The notes beneath the pieces were generated by a model that was not told where the DNA came from, ran no database searches, and saw nothing but the letters and a program-made list of their open reading frames with translations. A program made the translations under genes and the position numbers. From positions 1,612,001-1,676,000 of the forward strand of contig JAOVFP010000017.1 in the NCBI GenBank assembly GCA_025738555.1: 64,000 nt of DNA. The letters are read 5' to 3'. Every line of letters begins with the position of its first letter. Position 1 is the stretch's first letter. Of the stretch, positions 34,354 through 46,651 are shown in pieces. Source of the stretch: Cyathus striatus (taxonomy: Eukaryota; Basidiomycota; Agaricomycetes; Agaricales; Nidulariaceae).

Positions 34354-34825
34354 ATCTTTAATATTACTACCTTGTTCTCTGGCCGTGGCCATTTCTCCTA
34401 TGACTATAATCTAGAGGTGTACTACTAGTTTACCATGTTCTACATTTCATGGAGTTTACTTAACCCTAGGATGCCACATACCCATGGGCATTACTCCATA
34501 CACATTCAGACAAAGTAGTTTACTATATAAACTACTCCTGTAATGTAGATATACTTTAGTTTCAAATCAACTACATTTACACCCTTCTCCCACTTGGGCC
34601 TTGAGCCAACTCTGCTATTTTGCCACTTACTCTGCTTTGTTCTAAATATGGAACTGGAAGTCCAAGGGGTGCAACACACAAGTTGAAGCCAACATTCCAC
34701 TACTCCCGTACTTGTTCATCATCTCCACACACCCTACTAACATTGTACAAGTTACTCCGCTATTAGACTATCTACTCCGAGGTTCTTGTCCCTAGTGGAA
34801 AAGAATGGGACGTGACACTAGAGGT
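34354..34825. other. Unrelated sequence replacing the P-2b and NACHT-D 3' ends
   Basis: Neither flank continues its array homology here. About 1.3 kb expected from unit 1 (the P-2b C-terminus, the convergent spacer and most of NACHT exon 3) is missing, and 472 bp of sequence not found elsewhere in the window is present. No TG...CA ends, terminal inverted repeat or target duplication could be defined, and I see no gene. It is best described as a deletion with filler or an unclassified insertion. Confidence 0.6.
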
Positions 34826-36882
34826 ATAAATAAGTGTTATGAATTTATACCCAATGGCATTATAAACATACAAATGATTTATTTCTGACATCCATTTCAT
34901 TAAATATTCAATTAGTCTGGAATGATGCATACTTTCTTTTTGATAATAGATTGTATCATCCTCCATTGAGCTATAGACACCTAATTCAAGACGACAGGAC
35001 CCATCATCATATAGTTGAAACAGCTAGTTATTCATGGCCATTAAAAAACCACTCTCTTCACTCATGATCATGTTATCATCCATTAGTGGGTCATCTGAGT
35101 GTGTTATGTGACCCAAGTAGTCACCCTCAACTTTGTTAGCATATATTTCAACACCAAAGCCAGAAGAACCATATTCATCTTGGTTAGGCTAATCAATAGA
35201 ATAAATTAAAAGTTAATTCAAACCAAACATAGTCTAGCTCACCGCATCAATACAACCAATTGTAACACACAATATTGCATTTCCAATAAAAATCAATTGT
35301 TGCCACCATTCCCTATGTATATGATGGCGGAGTGCATTAATAAAGCAGTTAGGTCCAAATTCATTTATAACGACATCAATCCACTGAACAACTGATGCCA
35401 TAGTAAGACAAAGATAGTCAAAAACATGATCTACACAGTGCAGTTTCAATGCATCTGTTTGCTCAATCTGATGATTTAAGTGAATATGTGACACACTCTG
35501 TTTAGCCATATAGCCAGATCTGATAGATTCATCAATATAAAATTCACCAGCTCTTGATTCATTGCTTAGAAAGTCAGTGAATGATGCATGAAAATATGTG
35601 AGATCCTCAAAGAAATGCTTGGGAAATTTTATTAAGGAATGCAGATCCACTAGGAGAATTCTGATTTTTGGAATTGATATCCTCAAAAATCTTGACAAAA
35701 ATTTGATTCTACTTCCCTTATAAAAAGTATATGGGAACATAGTGTAGAGAATAGGGGATATTTCCTCATATTTGACTTGAGCTGACTTAAGAATAAATGT
35801 GTATAGAGCATCAATTTCTGCATAAGGATTTCCTGTTTGCAAATCATCAATATCCAAAATTCTCTCCAATTGTTGCACAGGATCACTTCGATGATTATCA
35901 ATATACTTGATGACTGTGGCAGGGTATATAAATTGCCCAGAAGCTTTTTCAATGAGTTTCATAATTTGCCATTCTTCAGGCCATTGGGAAAAAATGGAAA
36001 CATCATGAGTTTTCTTAATTTCATCAAATTTATCTCTTAGAAATAGCTCAACATCTTGGTCAGGTTTAAACCACTCATCCAGTTCCAGTACAGTACAATA
36101 ATCAGATACATCCATTCTTTTAAATGTAGTCTGAATTTCAAGCCCAGGCCAACTGAAAATAATAAAGCATAACGGAATTCTTGACTGATTCATGTTGTTC
36201 ACAATGCTGTGTATAATATTACACTGCGCTTTTGGATCTTGACATTCATCCAAGGCATCAATAATCATGCATCTAACTTTATCATTATTACTCCTTTGCA
36301 AGTAATTCTTCAATGATCTACAATGAGTTTTTGTATTTGACACTCCAATGATTTTGAAAAAATTTGTGGATCATTTTCAATGGTGTCAGAAATTTGCTTT
36401 TTAGTTTCATGAATATATGTTGCAAGTTGGTACACAAGCATTGGTACCAGTGGGTCTATGGTATTTCTCTTGCTTGAATTCCATGAAAATGCAAAGAATC
36501 CACATAGTATATCTTTCATATCTTCTCATTCTGCAACAGACCTTGAAATAGCAGATTTTCCAGCACCAGCTGGTCCATATATCCACTCAATTTTTTTTAT
36601 CCATGTTGTCATTTCTAACCCAATCGACAATTTCTTGTTGAACCTTTTCGCATGTACGTGGATGGCACTTAGGTTGATCAAATGATTCCTTGGAGTTATG
36701 CAATGCGCTTGTAGCTATGTGTTTTTGAAGTATATTGAACCCTGGTATGTGAACCCATAAGGTAGTGTATCAATATTAACGGTATGTTTAAACTCACCAT
36801 TATTGACCCCTGTGTGATACTGATGTTCTACTTGAACAAGACTATCAATTTTAATGCCATGGGCCCCCTCAAATGATAACAT
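34826..36882 (-). pseudogene. NACHT-D: NACHT STAND ATPase, 3'-truncated pseudogene
   Basis: The start is MLSFEGAHG (a further in-frame ATG lies directly upstream at 36885), then the standard first intron. Lesions in exon 2: a T-run indel and 3-bp loss near 36590-36610; TGA at 36526-36528 where C, E and F have CGA; and a 1-bp deletion at about 36315 (GATC for GGATCC). The Walker B region reads CMIIDALDEC. From 36343 a 369-codon open stretch continues to the second-intron donor at about 35240. Exon 3 covers only the QLYDDGSC and KKSMHHS-like part and ends at about 34826 against unrelated sequence. Its Walker B lead-in (NNDKVRC) places it with B and C. Confidence 0.85.
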
Positions 36883-36987
36883 CATTATATAATAGAATGG
36901 TATTTGGTGCACCTTGCAGTATCACGATAGTTATGGTACAGATGGTGGGAGGTTGGAAAGGGAGGGATCACCATGAGACTCCCCCAC

Positions 36988-36995
36988 TATATATA
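36988..36995 (-). promoter_or_regulatory. TATA box of NACHT-D
   Basis: TATATATA 106 bp upstream of the conserved ATG at 36882. It is retained although the gene is a pseudogene. Confidence 0.6.
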
Positions 36996-37439
36996 CCATG
37001 CCATCGATAACATCATATAAGCAATAAGGTCCATCCAATCTCTGCCCTATATTTAAAATTGGACTCCTGTTATAAACTGTTCAGATTTGGTCACTGTGGC
37101 AGCAGAGGGCCAAAAGGGGTACACATGTGAAATCGCTCAAGTCATATGTACTACCTTATCAGAACAACACTCACCAAACCTTTCAGTTCATTCACTTCTA
37201 AGTATTCCATTTATATTTAAAATAAATACATTCGAACTTTGAAGGCATGAAAATGAAAGAGGTATCATGGAGGCGCACAATGGCCAATGTCTATTAACCA
37301 ACTACTAATACTGTTAATAGAGACGTGATCTATCGATGTGCCAGGCTCAATTGAAGCTTCATTGCAGGCTGTGCAGCTCGCTAACAAGTCACATGCTGTT
37401 TTTTATTTGGTTCGAATGGTGGTACCAAATATAGCTGGT
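36996..37439. promoter_or_regulatory. Divergent spacer of unit 3
   Basis: Same layout as the other spacers, with GTGATCTATCGATGTGCCAG at 37325 and the GGTTCGAATGGT block at about 37410. Gene-free. Confidence 0.45.
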
Positions 37440-37518
37440 CATTTTCACTCCCTTGGCACAATGCACATCAACACCATCACCACCCCATTCCCAATGTTGT
37501 TTTTTCAACTTCACATCC

Positions 37519-38741
37519 TAGTCTTGGCTACCCATCCATTGACGCTCGTCCAAATCAGGACTTGCTATTGTCAACATCTGGGATAAAACAAGCAACATTA
37601 GCAGGGGTATGTGTTCGGTGTTCTCGGGCTTCTCAAATGCTTGTCTGCATGCATTTTCGAGTATTAGTAATGGAATTAGTCAGCATCACGATACGATAAT
37701 CTCATCTGTGTTGCATGTGCGCTGCATGCGCATTTAACCCACTCCCAATGCATTCTTCTTGCTCTTCGCATCCTACCCCCATTTATACACTCATTCACAT
37801 CCAGCTTAATAATTTCCAGCTGTGATTTTTAATATGTCAATTGACAATGAATCATGGCCGTAATTTGGAATTTATTCACATTTTCAACATTGATTTTAGC
37901 AATAGGAAGGTGAAGCTCGTCTGCTTTCTGTGGATGTGGTCCAATAGATGCCATATAGGTGAGATTTCTACTTTCACGAGCACATATAATAGTTGCTTTC
38001 TCCATAATCCATTCTACCATTGCACTGTTATCTTTTTGTCCCACACATGATTCAGATTGATTCCACCAGTTTTCCATCATCTTCATATGTGAATTCTCAG
38101 CATAAACATTCCAGCTGATACCTTTAGAGACATATCTTCTGATTTGAAAAGGCCACTGAGACATTCAGCTAAGTACAATCTAGGTACATCTTTTGCATAT
38201 GTGCAATAGTTCCAAGAACCTTTTGATCTAAAGTTGTTGCTGGTGCTCTCTCTTTCTTAACCTCAAAATCTTTATCATTTGGATCTTCCTCTGGTAGCTC
38301 TGAGCTTGTATTGAATGCCAGAAGATGTTCATCATGTAAAACAGGGTTAATAGGCAATGGAGATGAAGGTGGTAGGCCAGGGGAAGTCATTGCTTCAAGT
38401 TCACTGTAATCAGAATGAAAATACATCCCTTTGGGGAAATAAACACCAAATTTAAGTAGCTGAGGCATAATATTAAAAGTAGAACAAGCAGGATATTGAG
38501 GATAGATGAAGGAGTGGAATGAAGAGTGCATGCAGCGTGCGTGCAACGCGGATGAGATTATCGTATCGTGATGCTGACTAATTACATTACTAATACTCGA
38601 AAACGTGCGCGGACAAGCATTTGAGAAGCCCGAGAACACTGAACGCATACCCCTGCTAACGTTGCTCGTTTTATCCCAGACGTTGACAATAGCAAGTCCC
38701 GATTTGGACGAGCATCAACGGATGGGTAGCTGAGACTATTA
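37519..38741. mobile_element. Terminal-inverted-repeat element (1.2 kb) with unknown ORFs
   Basis: The outer 200-230 bp on both sides are inverted copies, from AGTCTTGGCTACCCATCC on the left to GGATGGGTAGCTGAGACT on the right. They include GTGTTCTCGGGCTTCTCAAA and TCACGATACGATAATCTCAT. The sister copy at 30433 reads CACATCCCATAAAG without the insertion. ACATCC lies on both sides (37513-37518 and 38742-38747), a possible 6-bp target duplication. Long terminal inverted repeats suggest a Mutator-like or foldback relative, but no transposase was seen. Confidence 0.75.
37829..38480 (-). CDS. Unknown ORFs carried inside the terminal-inverted-repeat element
   Basis: Two adjacent minus-strand open segments. 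One covers 38480-38169 (within a longer frame) and contains MPQLLKFGVYFPKGMYF, SPLPINPVLHDEHLLAF and the acidic ELPEEDPNDKDFEVKKE. The other spans 38164-37829 with RYVSKGISWNVYAENSH and MASIGPHPQKADELHLP. They may be exons of one gene fragment, since the frames meet near 38165. I recognise no domain and no transposase motif. A captured host gene fragment and an element-specific accessory protein are both possible. I cannot tell whether they are expressed. Confidence 0.35.
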
Positions 38742-40422
38742 ACATCCCATAAAGCCCAAGACCATAGAAAACAGGACTTGATCTCGACTTGCTCTATCAT
38801 TTTGCTTGTTTTATGCTACTGTGCCATTGGTGCTTCATTATGGGTTGATAATTGGTTGCCTACACCAGAGGAGAGAGGAAGGGTGTTGAATAGAGCATAT
38901 ATACACTGGTATTGAGTACATAGCTTTTTGTTCAGAACCACTGAAAGCTAAGAAGGTTGTTAATATATCGCAGCTCGTCCGCATCCATACAACTTCCATG
39001 CCAACAACGACGTACGAGCGTATATCCACTCACGCCTCAAGAGCCTTGCAGCAAAGCATGAACACGTCGTCCTCTCTCACAACTTTAGTGATATCGTGTT
39101 CGTACAGTCGTCTACTTTTAAGGAAGCAACATCTTTGTGAAAACCACCAGGATATCTGACGCTAGGGAGGGGTTAAGCAACGGAACGACTAGCATGACGA
39201 TTCTGATCTCAGCTTCATATACATCTCCATCCATATTTCCTAGGGCATCAGACAGCTTGAATGTGCTAGCCCAGATGCAGCTTATGGATCATGTCTCTAA
39301 GAATCATCCTCGACGAACGTTGGTGTTTTGTTTCGGGAACGATGGTGTGGGTGGGGAGAGTGCTCGTGCATGAGTAACACTATTTGCTTATATATTCACA
39401 TCTGACATATTTGCAGGTTCTTGAAGCACCCATGGTCAAATACAACAGACACATTCGTAAGCCTAACCTCAGGGATCTCTTCCAGGTATGCTCTTCTTCA
39501 ATTCACTCTATCTACTCTCATGTACATTACAGGGTACCAACGATAACACACGCAACATCCACCATTCCCCTTATACCTCTTCGAACCTCCTGTATCCTGC
39601 ACCTATAAGCTAACACTCTCCCCATCTATGGGGTTTCGTTAGAGCAGTGTGCTGTGCTTGCGGCTCTACATTACTCGATAGCAACAGTTCACCCTTGTAG
39701 CATGTGTTAGACCACTCCTGTAAACATCTCTGCCAGGCCCACTGTACACTAGTCACTTGTTTTACTGCCTTCCACAATGAGCAACTGCACCTTGGAATAA
39801 CGAATGGTTTCACTTGGCAGGGGAATGTAAAAGATGAAAAAGCTGAATGATACCGCCCTGCATTCTGCGCTACAGGAGAAGGGTACAAGGGCGTGTTAGA
39901 TCGAGTTTTGGAGGAATGTTGAGTCTTTCTACCTGCTAGGATGATATTGTATCAGTGACAAAACTGAAAGGATTAACGAAATTGAGCTGCGGAGTAAACA
40001 TCTGATCAGTTTTAGGCTAATGTTTTGTTTAGTGGGGAAATTTGAGTGATCAATTAGGTGTAAGTGGATATAAATCAAGTATAAGGGTAGGATAGCTGAT
40101 TCTCACTCTTCACATGCAGAGCGGGTAGTTACAACGGGTGCTACTACAAGTGTTACAGTAGACAATATCCAATTTATAACTCTCGATTAGCGAAACGGTG
40201 TATGTGAGTAGTATGTAAGTGCTCATGCACATGAATGAGACTGAATGCCAGCCCACAGCGCGATGATTTATAGTGATCAGTTGATTATTATTGCATAAAT
40301 TTCTGGAGGTGTGGCTGGCGCCTTTACCTCATACCAACGATTTCAATTCGAAGGTTCTCAAACATTGTCTGTAGATTAAAGGTAAATATTTCGAAAGCAT
40401 TTCAAAGTAATCATTTATGGAC

Positions 40423-43067
40423 TTAACCGAATCTTGCTGCTACTGGCCACCACTTCATCACCACTAGAATACCTCTTTCACTTTCTCTTGCATGCGGCTG
40501 ATTTCTTCTAGGTGTACTATATTGTGTTATATTTTCCACTACTGTGATTGATGACCTGCCATCCACATTGAGTTTAGATGCCATGCCTTGCAAGTTAGAC
40601 TCATCTTCTTTGGACTCATTATAAATATACAATTTGGATGTACCAGAGGAAGCGTCATCATCACTGGTTCCATCTGAAGTTTCCCAGTTGAAATTAGCAT
40701 AGTCATCATATCCTTGCAGACATTCATCACTATCACATTTCTGTATCTCCGTGAGTTTTAAGTATCTAATGAGTAAAAGTTCACGCACCATTATGAACTC
40801 ATTTATGTACATCTCTAACTTCTCCGTTCTTGGTTTTTGAAGTCCGAATTTTTCCATGGTGTTCATGAAGGTTTTACGATTGGCTTTTATGTACTGACCA
40901 AGAACTTTGAAGGGCATACCTGTTTTGGTGAGGAGGTGCTTGAATATATGGAAGTATAGTTCTATGGGAAGATTTCTACATGTAGAAATAAGTGTTATGA
41001 TTTTATTTCCATTGCCAATATGAACATACAACTGATTTATTTCCGACATCCATTTCATTATATATTCAATTAGTCTGGAATGATGTAGGATATTTTCTTC
41101 AAAATGCACATAATATGACTGCGCATATGTCCCCAGTGCGCCATAGACACCTAATCCAAGACAACAGGACCCATCATCATATAGTTTAAACAGCCAGTTG
41201 CTCATGGCCATTAAAAAATCACTCTCTCCATTCATGATGATATCACCACTGAATGGTAGCAAACTATCTGAGCACATTCGGCAACCCATGTAGTCACCCT
41301 CATGTTTGTTAACAACACCAAAGTCAGAAGAGTTATGTGCATGTTGGTCACGCTAGTCAATAGAATAAATCAAAATTTAACTCAAACTAAACATAATATA
41401 GCTCACCACATAACTACAACCAATTTTAACAAATAATAATGCATCTCCAATAAAAATTGCTTGCTGCCACCAATTTCCAGTTTGGGTATTGTGGCGGAGT
41501 GCATTAATAAAGCAGTTAGGTCCAAATTCATTCATAATGACATCAATCCACTGAGAAACCAATGACATGGTATTGGATAGATGGTCAAAGACACAATGCA
41601 CACATTGCAATTTCAATTTATCTGTTTTCTCAATCGGAGAATTCAAATGAATATGCGATATACACTGTTTAGCCATATAGCCATGTCTATAATATTTGTC
41701 AATATAAAATTCACCAGCCCTTGATTCACTACTTAGAAAGTCGGTGAATGATGCATGGAAATATGTGAGTTCCTCAAATAAATACTTGGGAACTTTTATT
41801 AAGGAATGTAAATCCACTAGAAGAGTTCTAATTTTCGAAATTGATATTCTTAAAAATCTTGATATAAATTCTATTCTTTTTGTTTCATTGTCATTGCAAA
41901 AAGAATAAGGGAATATAGTAAAGAGAATAGGGGATATTTCCTCATATTTGACTTGAGTTGACTTAAGAATAAATGTATATAGAGCATCAATTTCTGCATA
42001 AGAATTTCCTGTCTGAGAATCATCAATATCCAAAATTCTCTCCAATTTTTGCACAGGATTGCTTCGATAATTATCAATATACTTGATGACTGTGGCAGGG
42101 TATATGAATTGCCCAGAAGATATTTCAACAAGTTTCATAATTTGCCATTCTTCAGGCCACTGAGTGAAAATGGAAATATCGTGAGTTTTCTTGATCTCAT
42201 CAAACTTCTCTCTTAGAAATAGTTCAATATCTTGGTCAGGTTTAAACCGCTCATCGAGTTCCAGCACAGCACAATAATTGGATACATCCATTTTTTTGAA
42301 TGTGGTCCGAATTTCAAGCTCAGGTCGACTGAAAATAAGAAAGCGGAACAGAATTCTAGAATGCGCTACATTGCTCACAATGCTGTGGATGATATTACAC
42401 TGAACTTTTGGATCTTGACATTCATCCAAGCCATCAATAATCATACACCAAGACTGCTCTCGCAGATTATTGTTCTTCTGCAAGTAATTTTCCAATGGAT
42501 CCACAATAAGTTTTTGTATTTGAAACTCCAATGATTTTGAGAAAATCTGCGGATCACATTCAACCGTATCACAAATTTGCTTTTTTGTTTCGTGAATATA
42601 TGTCGCTAGTTGGTATGCAAGCGTTGGTACCAGTGGGTCTACAGTATTTCTCATGCTTGAATTCCGCGAAAACGCAAAGAATCCGCATAGCATATCTTTC
42701 ATATCTTCTCGTTCCGCAACAGACCTTGAAATTGCGGATTTTCCAGCACCAGCTGGCCCATAGATCCACCCAACCTTTTTATTCATGTTGCTGTTATTTC
42801 TAACCCAATCGACAATTTCTTGTTGAACCTTTTCGCGTGTACGCGGATGGCACTTAGGTTGATCAAATGATTCCTTGGAGTTATGCAATGCGCTTGTAGC
42901 TATATGTTTCTGAAGTATATTGAACCCTGATATGTGAACTCGTAAGGTAGTGTATCGACCTTAACCAAATGTTTAACCTCACCATTATTGACCCCTGCGT
43001 GATACTGATGTTCTACTTGAACAAGATTATCAATCCTAACGCCATGGGCCCCCTCGAATGATGGCAT
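40423..43067 (-). CDS. NACHT-E: NACHT STAND ATPase with a late frameshift
   Basis: Exons 43067-42983, 42926-41407 and 41352-40423, with introns of 56 and 54 nt. The protein starts MPSFEGAHGVRIDNLVQV. Walker A is GPAGAGKSA and Walker B CMIIDGLDEC, preceded by NNNLREQSW as in A and F. The loop FPYSFCNDNETKRIEF groups it with F. Exon 3 carries QLYDDGSCC-type residues (KLYDDGSCCLGLG), YAQSYYVHFEENILHHS and RNLPIELYFHIFKHLL. A 1-bp deletion at about 40485 (CGAGAGAAAAG becomes AGAGAAAG) replaces the last 20 or so residues (KRKRYSSGD...) with another frame, which stops at 40423. The ATPase and most of the C-terminal region are intact, so a product is possible, without the basic tail. Otherwise it would be a very recent pseudogene. 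Confidence 0.75.
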
Positions 43068-43172
43068 CGTTATAGAATAGAATGGTATTTGGTTCAACTT
43101 GCGGTAACGCGATAGTTATAGTATAGATGGTGGGAGGTTGGAAAGGGAACGATGATCATGAAACTCCCTCGC

Positions 43173-43180
43173 TATATATA
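43173..43180 (-). promoter_or_regulatory. TATA box of NACHT-E
   Basis: TATATATA 106 bp upstream of the ATG at 43067, in the conserved context. Confidence 0.65.
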
Positions 43181-43690
43181 CCACGCCATCGATAACATCA
43201 TATGAGCAACAAAGTCCATCCAATCTCCGCTCGACATCTAAATTTGGACTTCTGTGAGAGACTGTCCGAGTTTGGTCACTGTGGCAGCGGAGCGCCAAGC
43301 AGGGTGCGTGTGTGAAATCGCTCAAGGCACATGTACTGCCTTATCGCAACAACACTCACCCAACCAACGCTAAACCACATTCTCTTTCATAAAATTTTCA
43401 GTTCGTTTACTTCTAAGTATTCCGTTTATATTTAACATAAATGCATTCGAACTTCGAAGGCATGGAAATGAAAAATGTTGCATGCTATCATGAAGACGCA
43501 CAACGGTCAATGTCTATTAACCAACCACTAATACTGTTAGTAGGAGAAGCGATCTATCGATGTGCCAGGCTCAATTGAAGCTTGACTACAGCCCCAACGA
43601 GTTCGCTAACATGCCATTGCCAGTCACATGCGGTTTTTTATTTGGTTCGAATGCTGGTACCAAATATAACTAGCCAGGGAAGCGAGCCCA
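43181..43690. promoter_or_regulatory. Divergent spacer of unit 4
   Basis: Gene-free and closely similar to the spacers of units 1 and 5, including GCGATCTATCGATGTGCCAG at about 43549 and GGTTCGAATG near 43645. Confidence 0.45.
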
Positions 43691-46443
43691 GCTGCTGCGG
43701 TGTTGAAACCCCGCTTCACCCTCCCCTCTCCCCCAGCACCACGCGCATCAACACCGCCGTCACCTCGTCCCCAACTTTGGTTTTCCAACTTCAAGTCTCA
43801 TAAAGTTCAAGCCTGTGGAAAGCAGAGCTCGAACTCGACCCGCTCTATGGATTTTGATTTCTTTGCCACTTCAGTAATGATAGGTTGATATTTGGCTGCC
43901 GATGGTGGAAGAGGGATATGGAAGAATGTATGTGCATAAGGCATATATATCGTCTGGCACAGAGTACATTGCTTTTCAGTTGAAAGCCAACTGATGCTAA
44001 CTACGCGTCGTAGATTGTAGTTCGTCTACATTCATACAATTCTCCAGCAAACAACTTCGTACTCCCAAGCGTATATGGATGCTCGTCTGAAGACTTGCTT
44101 TGTCACAACAATATGTACGACTACCCGAGGACTCTAACGTCATCGTTTATGTATTGTCCTCTAAGGGGGCAACGATTCTGAGGCACTAGTCAACGTAACC
44201 AAGTCCATGGTGTAATTCCGTCTGTTCACTTCTAATTTTCAAATCAGATAGTCATCCGCCAACAGTGCAAATCCTCCTCTCAGCATCATCCACCTCCCCC
44301 CAACACCTCAGGCCCCAGCACATCACACACTCTTGGCACAGTAGCACTCATACAACTCATAGGACACTTCGTTAAACACCACCCTTGACGCACGGTGATG
44401 TTTGCTTCGGGACCGATGGCAGCGAGGGAGGGGAGAGTTCTCATGTGCGAGTTATACTCCTATGTTTACTTCTTGAATCGCATCTGACATATTAGCAGGT
44501 CGTTAAAGAATTCTTGGTCCGCGGGCACGCTCGTAACTGTAACTTCTCGGATCTCTTCCAGGTACGTGCCTCCAACTAGTTTAAACAGCCACTCCGACAC
44601 GTTACCAACTACAACCCACAGAACATCTGCCGTTCCCCTTCCAGCCACCACAACGTGCATCTCGCACTTAAGCGCTAACTTTCTCCCCTACCTCAGCCAC
44701 CATAACCCCCACCACCCTGACACGTGGCGTATGAAATGTACGCAAAACGTATGGGAAGCCTGGAGCTCTATCACCCTACTTTCGAAGGGAAAGTATGATT
44801 TGGCCACCTTCGGGAGGTGTAGCGGAATGTGATTGTGATTACCAAGGGCCCAGTGGCAAGGGGGTTGTCGTGCTCTCGCAGATCGTGGTGGGGATGAGAG
44901 GCTGAATTCTTAAATTGTACGTATTATCACTCCTGCCCCCTCACTATCTAATATCCTGCTATAGGATTCTCACTTGTCCTCGTCGCTATTTTGGCCCTCG
45001 TAACCCTGGTGTTTATCCTGATTGCTGCGATAAAGCAATTTTAAAGCATAAGCGCCGGGGTTCTGAGGACAGGCGGAGGGGTGAGGGTTCGGAACATCCT
45101 ACCATAGTTGATATGCTCAACAGCGTACGGATGCATCTCGAGTTTTGGGTTACGATGGTGGTTACTACGGGCGTGCAGGACCCGTATCTGGTGTTTGGGT
45201 TTGTAACTCTGAATTTATACGTACGTCGCGCCCCTCTCCGTCGAATCAAGTTCTTACTCTCATTACAGGCACGCTACGCATTGCCGACCCTCACTGAGCA
45301 CTCTCCTTTCCTCTTCTCCAGCACGCGCTCCCTCCTCACCAGGTCGGTTGTTCTTCGCTTCCCACCAGAGAAGCAAAACCGAATTGTTCTCTTGTACATG
45401 TTCATTATCACCTGGGTCCTACCTCTGTTCTGCCCGGAATTGCATATTGAAACATGCCGCTGTTCACAACGTATTTGACTGTCGGCGACCTGGTGATCCC
45501 GAATGAGCGGGAGAAGGAGAGGATGGTACGGTCGGTGTTTGATCGGAAGAGAGGAAGGATGAGAGCAGGGAAAGTATGTGCGGTGGTGGATTTTGCAGGT
45601 GATGCCGGTCATTCCTGTACAGGTGTTCTTGGCTACACAGTTGATGGTCCTGATGCAACCAGCGGGCAATCCTATCGTTCGTACGTGTTTCTTGTTCATT
45701 CCGGAAACGAAGCCAACACTATAGTATACCTAGCATACGTTAGCGTTAGCTTCATCATGGTCCTCCGCACGCTACCTCGTGCATTGCTTAGCCACTGTAC
45801 GTTGCAGGAGTCGCATGTGTACTTGGCACCACGTACCTTTGTATCACGTTCTCGTTTTCATCCAGGACACCTATGAGGGTTTTGTGGTGCAGCGCGTTGT
45901 GCTTAATAGCCCAGATAGCCTACATACGCCTCCCGATAGCAACAGTTCGACCATTTCAGCAAACGTCTCTCTCAGACCCACTGTACGATAATCACTTGTT
46001 AATAACTCCCTTCCACGATGAGTAATGAAGTTTGCTGCCTCGATCTTCGGAAGACCGAATGGCTTCAGTTATTGTGATGAATGTAACTAGCGGAAAGGCT
46101 AGATGGCACGAATGTGCATTATACGCTATGGGGGAGGATACAAAGGCGTGTTAGCATGAGTTTGGAAGGAGTGTTAAGGCTTTCTATCTGCTTGGATGAC
46201 GTTGGTGTCAGTGACAAACTTGAAAGGATTAATGAAATCGAGCTTTGGAGTAGAACTTCTGAGTGGTTTGTGGCCAATGTGAGTGTCGGTGGATATCAAT
46301 CAAGTACGAGGATGGGGCTCTTTACATGGGGAGCGGGTAGTTACAATGGGGGCTACTACAAGTGTTACACTAGAAAAGCTTTCAGAAGCGAATTCAAAAC
46401 CAGGTATACTATATATCTCTTGATCAGAGAAATCAGTGTGTAA
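43691..46443 (+). pseudogene. P-4: diverged protease-like membrane protein, pseudogene
   Basis: A third subtype, shared with P-5. The first exon is recognisable from FSNFKSHKVQACGKQ. After an intron with TAG acceptor comes VVRLHSYNSPANNFV, equivalent to the HPYNSHAND motif of the family. The peptidase part is heavily degraded. From 44960 the TM pair (LVLVAILALVTLVFILIAAI) is followed by RRGEGSEHPTIVDMLNSVRM and VTMVVTTGVQDPYLVFGFV, with an intron boundary at TACGTACGT. ARYALPTLTEHSPFLF, a cytosolic loop and the C-terminal domain GVLRLSICLDDVGVSDKLER, INEIELWSR and GGYYKCYTRKAFRSEF follow, with the stop at 46441-46443. Stops and frameshifts interrupt the frame, for example TAA after IAAIKQF. 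Confidence 0.7.
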
Positions 46444-46651
46444 TTAGCATATAAGTACTCATGCTCATGAACGACACCGAACGCCAACCCACAGCGCGAT
46501 GATTTATAGTGAACAGTTAATTATTATTGCATAAAATTTCCGGAGGTGTAGCTGGCGCTATTACCTCGTTCCAATGATTTAAATTCGAAGTTTCTCAAAC
46601 ATTATCTGTAGATTAAAGGTCAATATTTCGCAAGCTTTTCAAAGTAATCAT

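Larger units (their letters stand above)
37440..40050 (+). pseudogene. P-3: protease-like copy, split by a transposon and internally deleted
   Basis: The first coding part (37440-37518) is interrupted by the element at 37519-38741 and resumes at 38742 with the segment encoding SIILLVLCYCAIGAS. It continues through RPHPYNFHANNDVRAYIHS and FPRASDSLNVLAQ to RRTLVFCFGNDGVGGESARA and FLKHPWSNTTDTFVSLTSG. At about 39620 the copy jumps directly from the mid-peptidase exon to the C-terminal part of a truncated-type copy, losing about 3 kb that is present in units 1 and 2. The rest reaches the ERINEIEL region near 39970. Non-functional. Confidence 0.75.
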
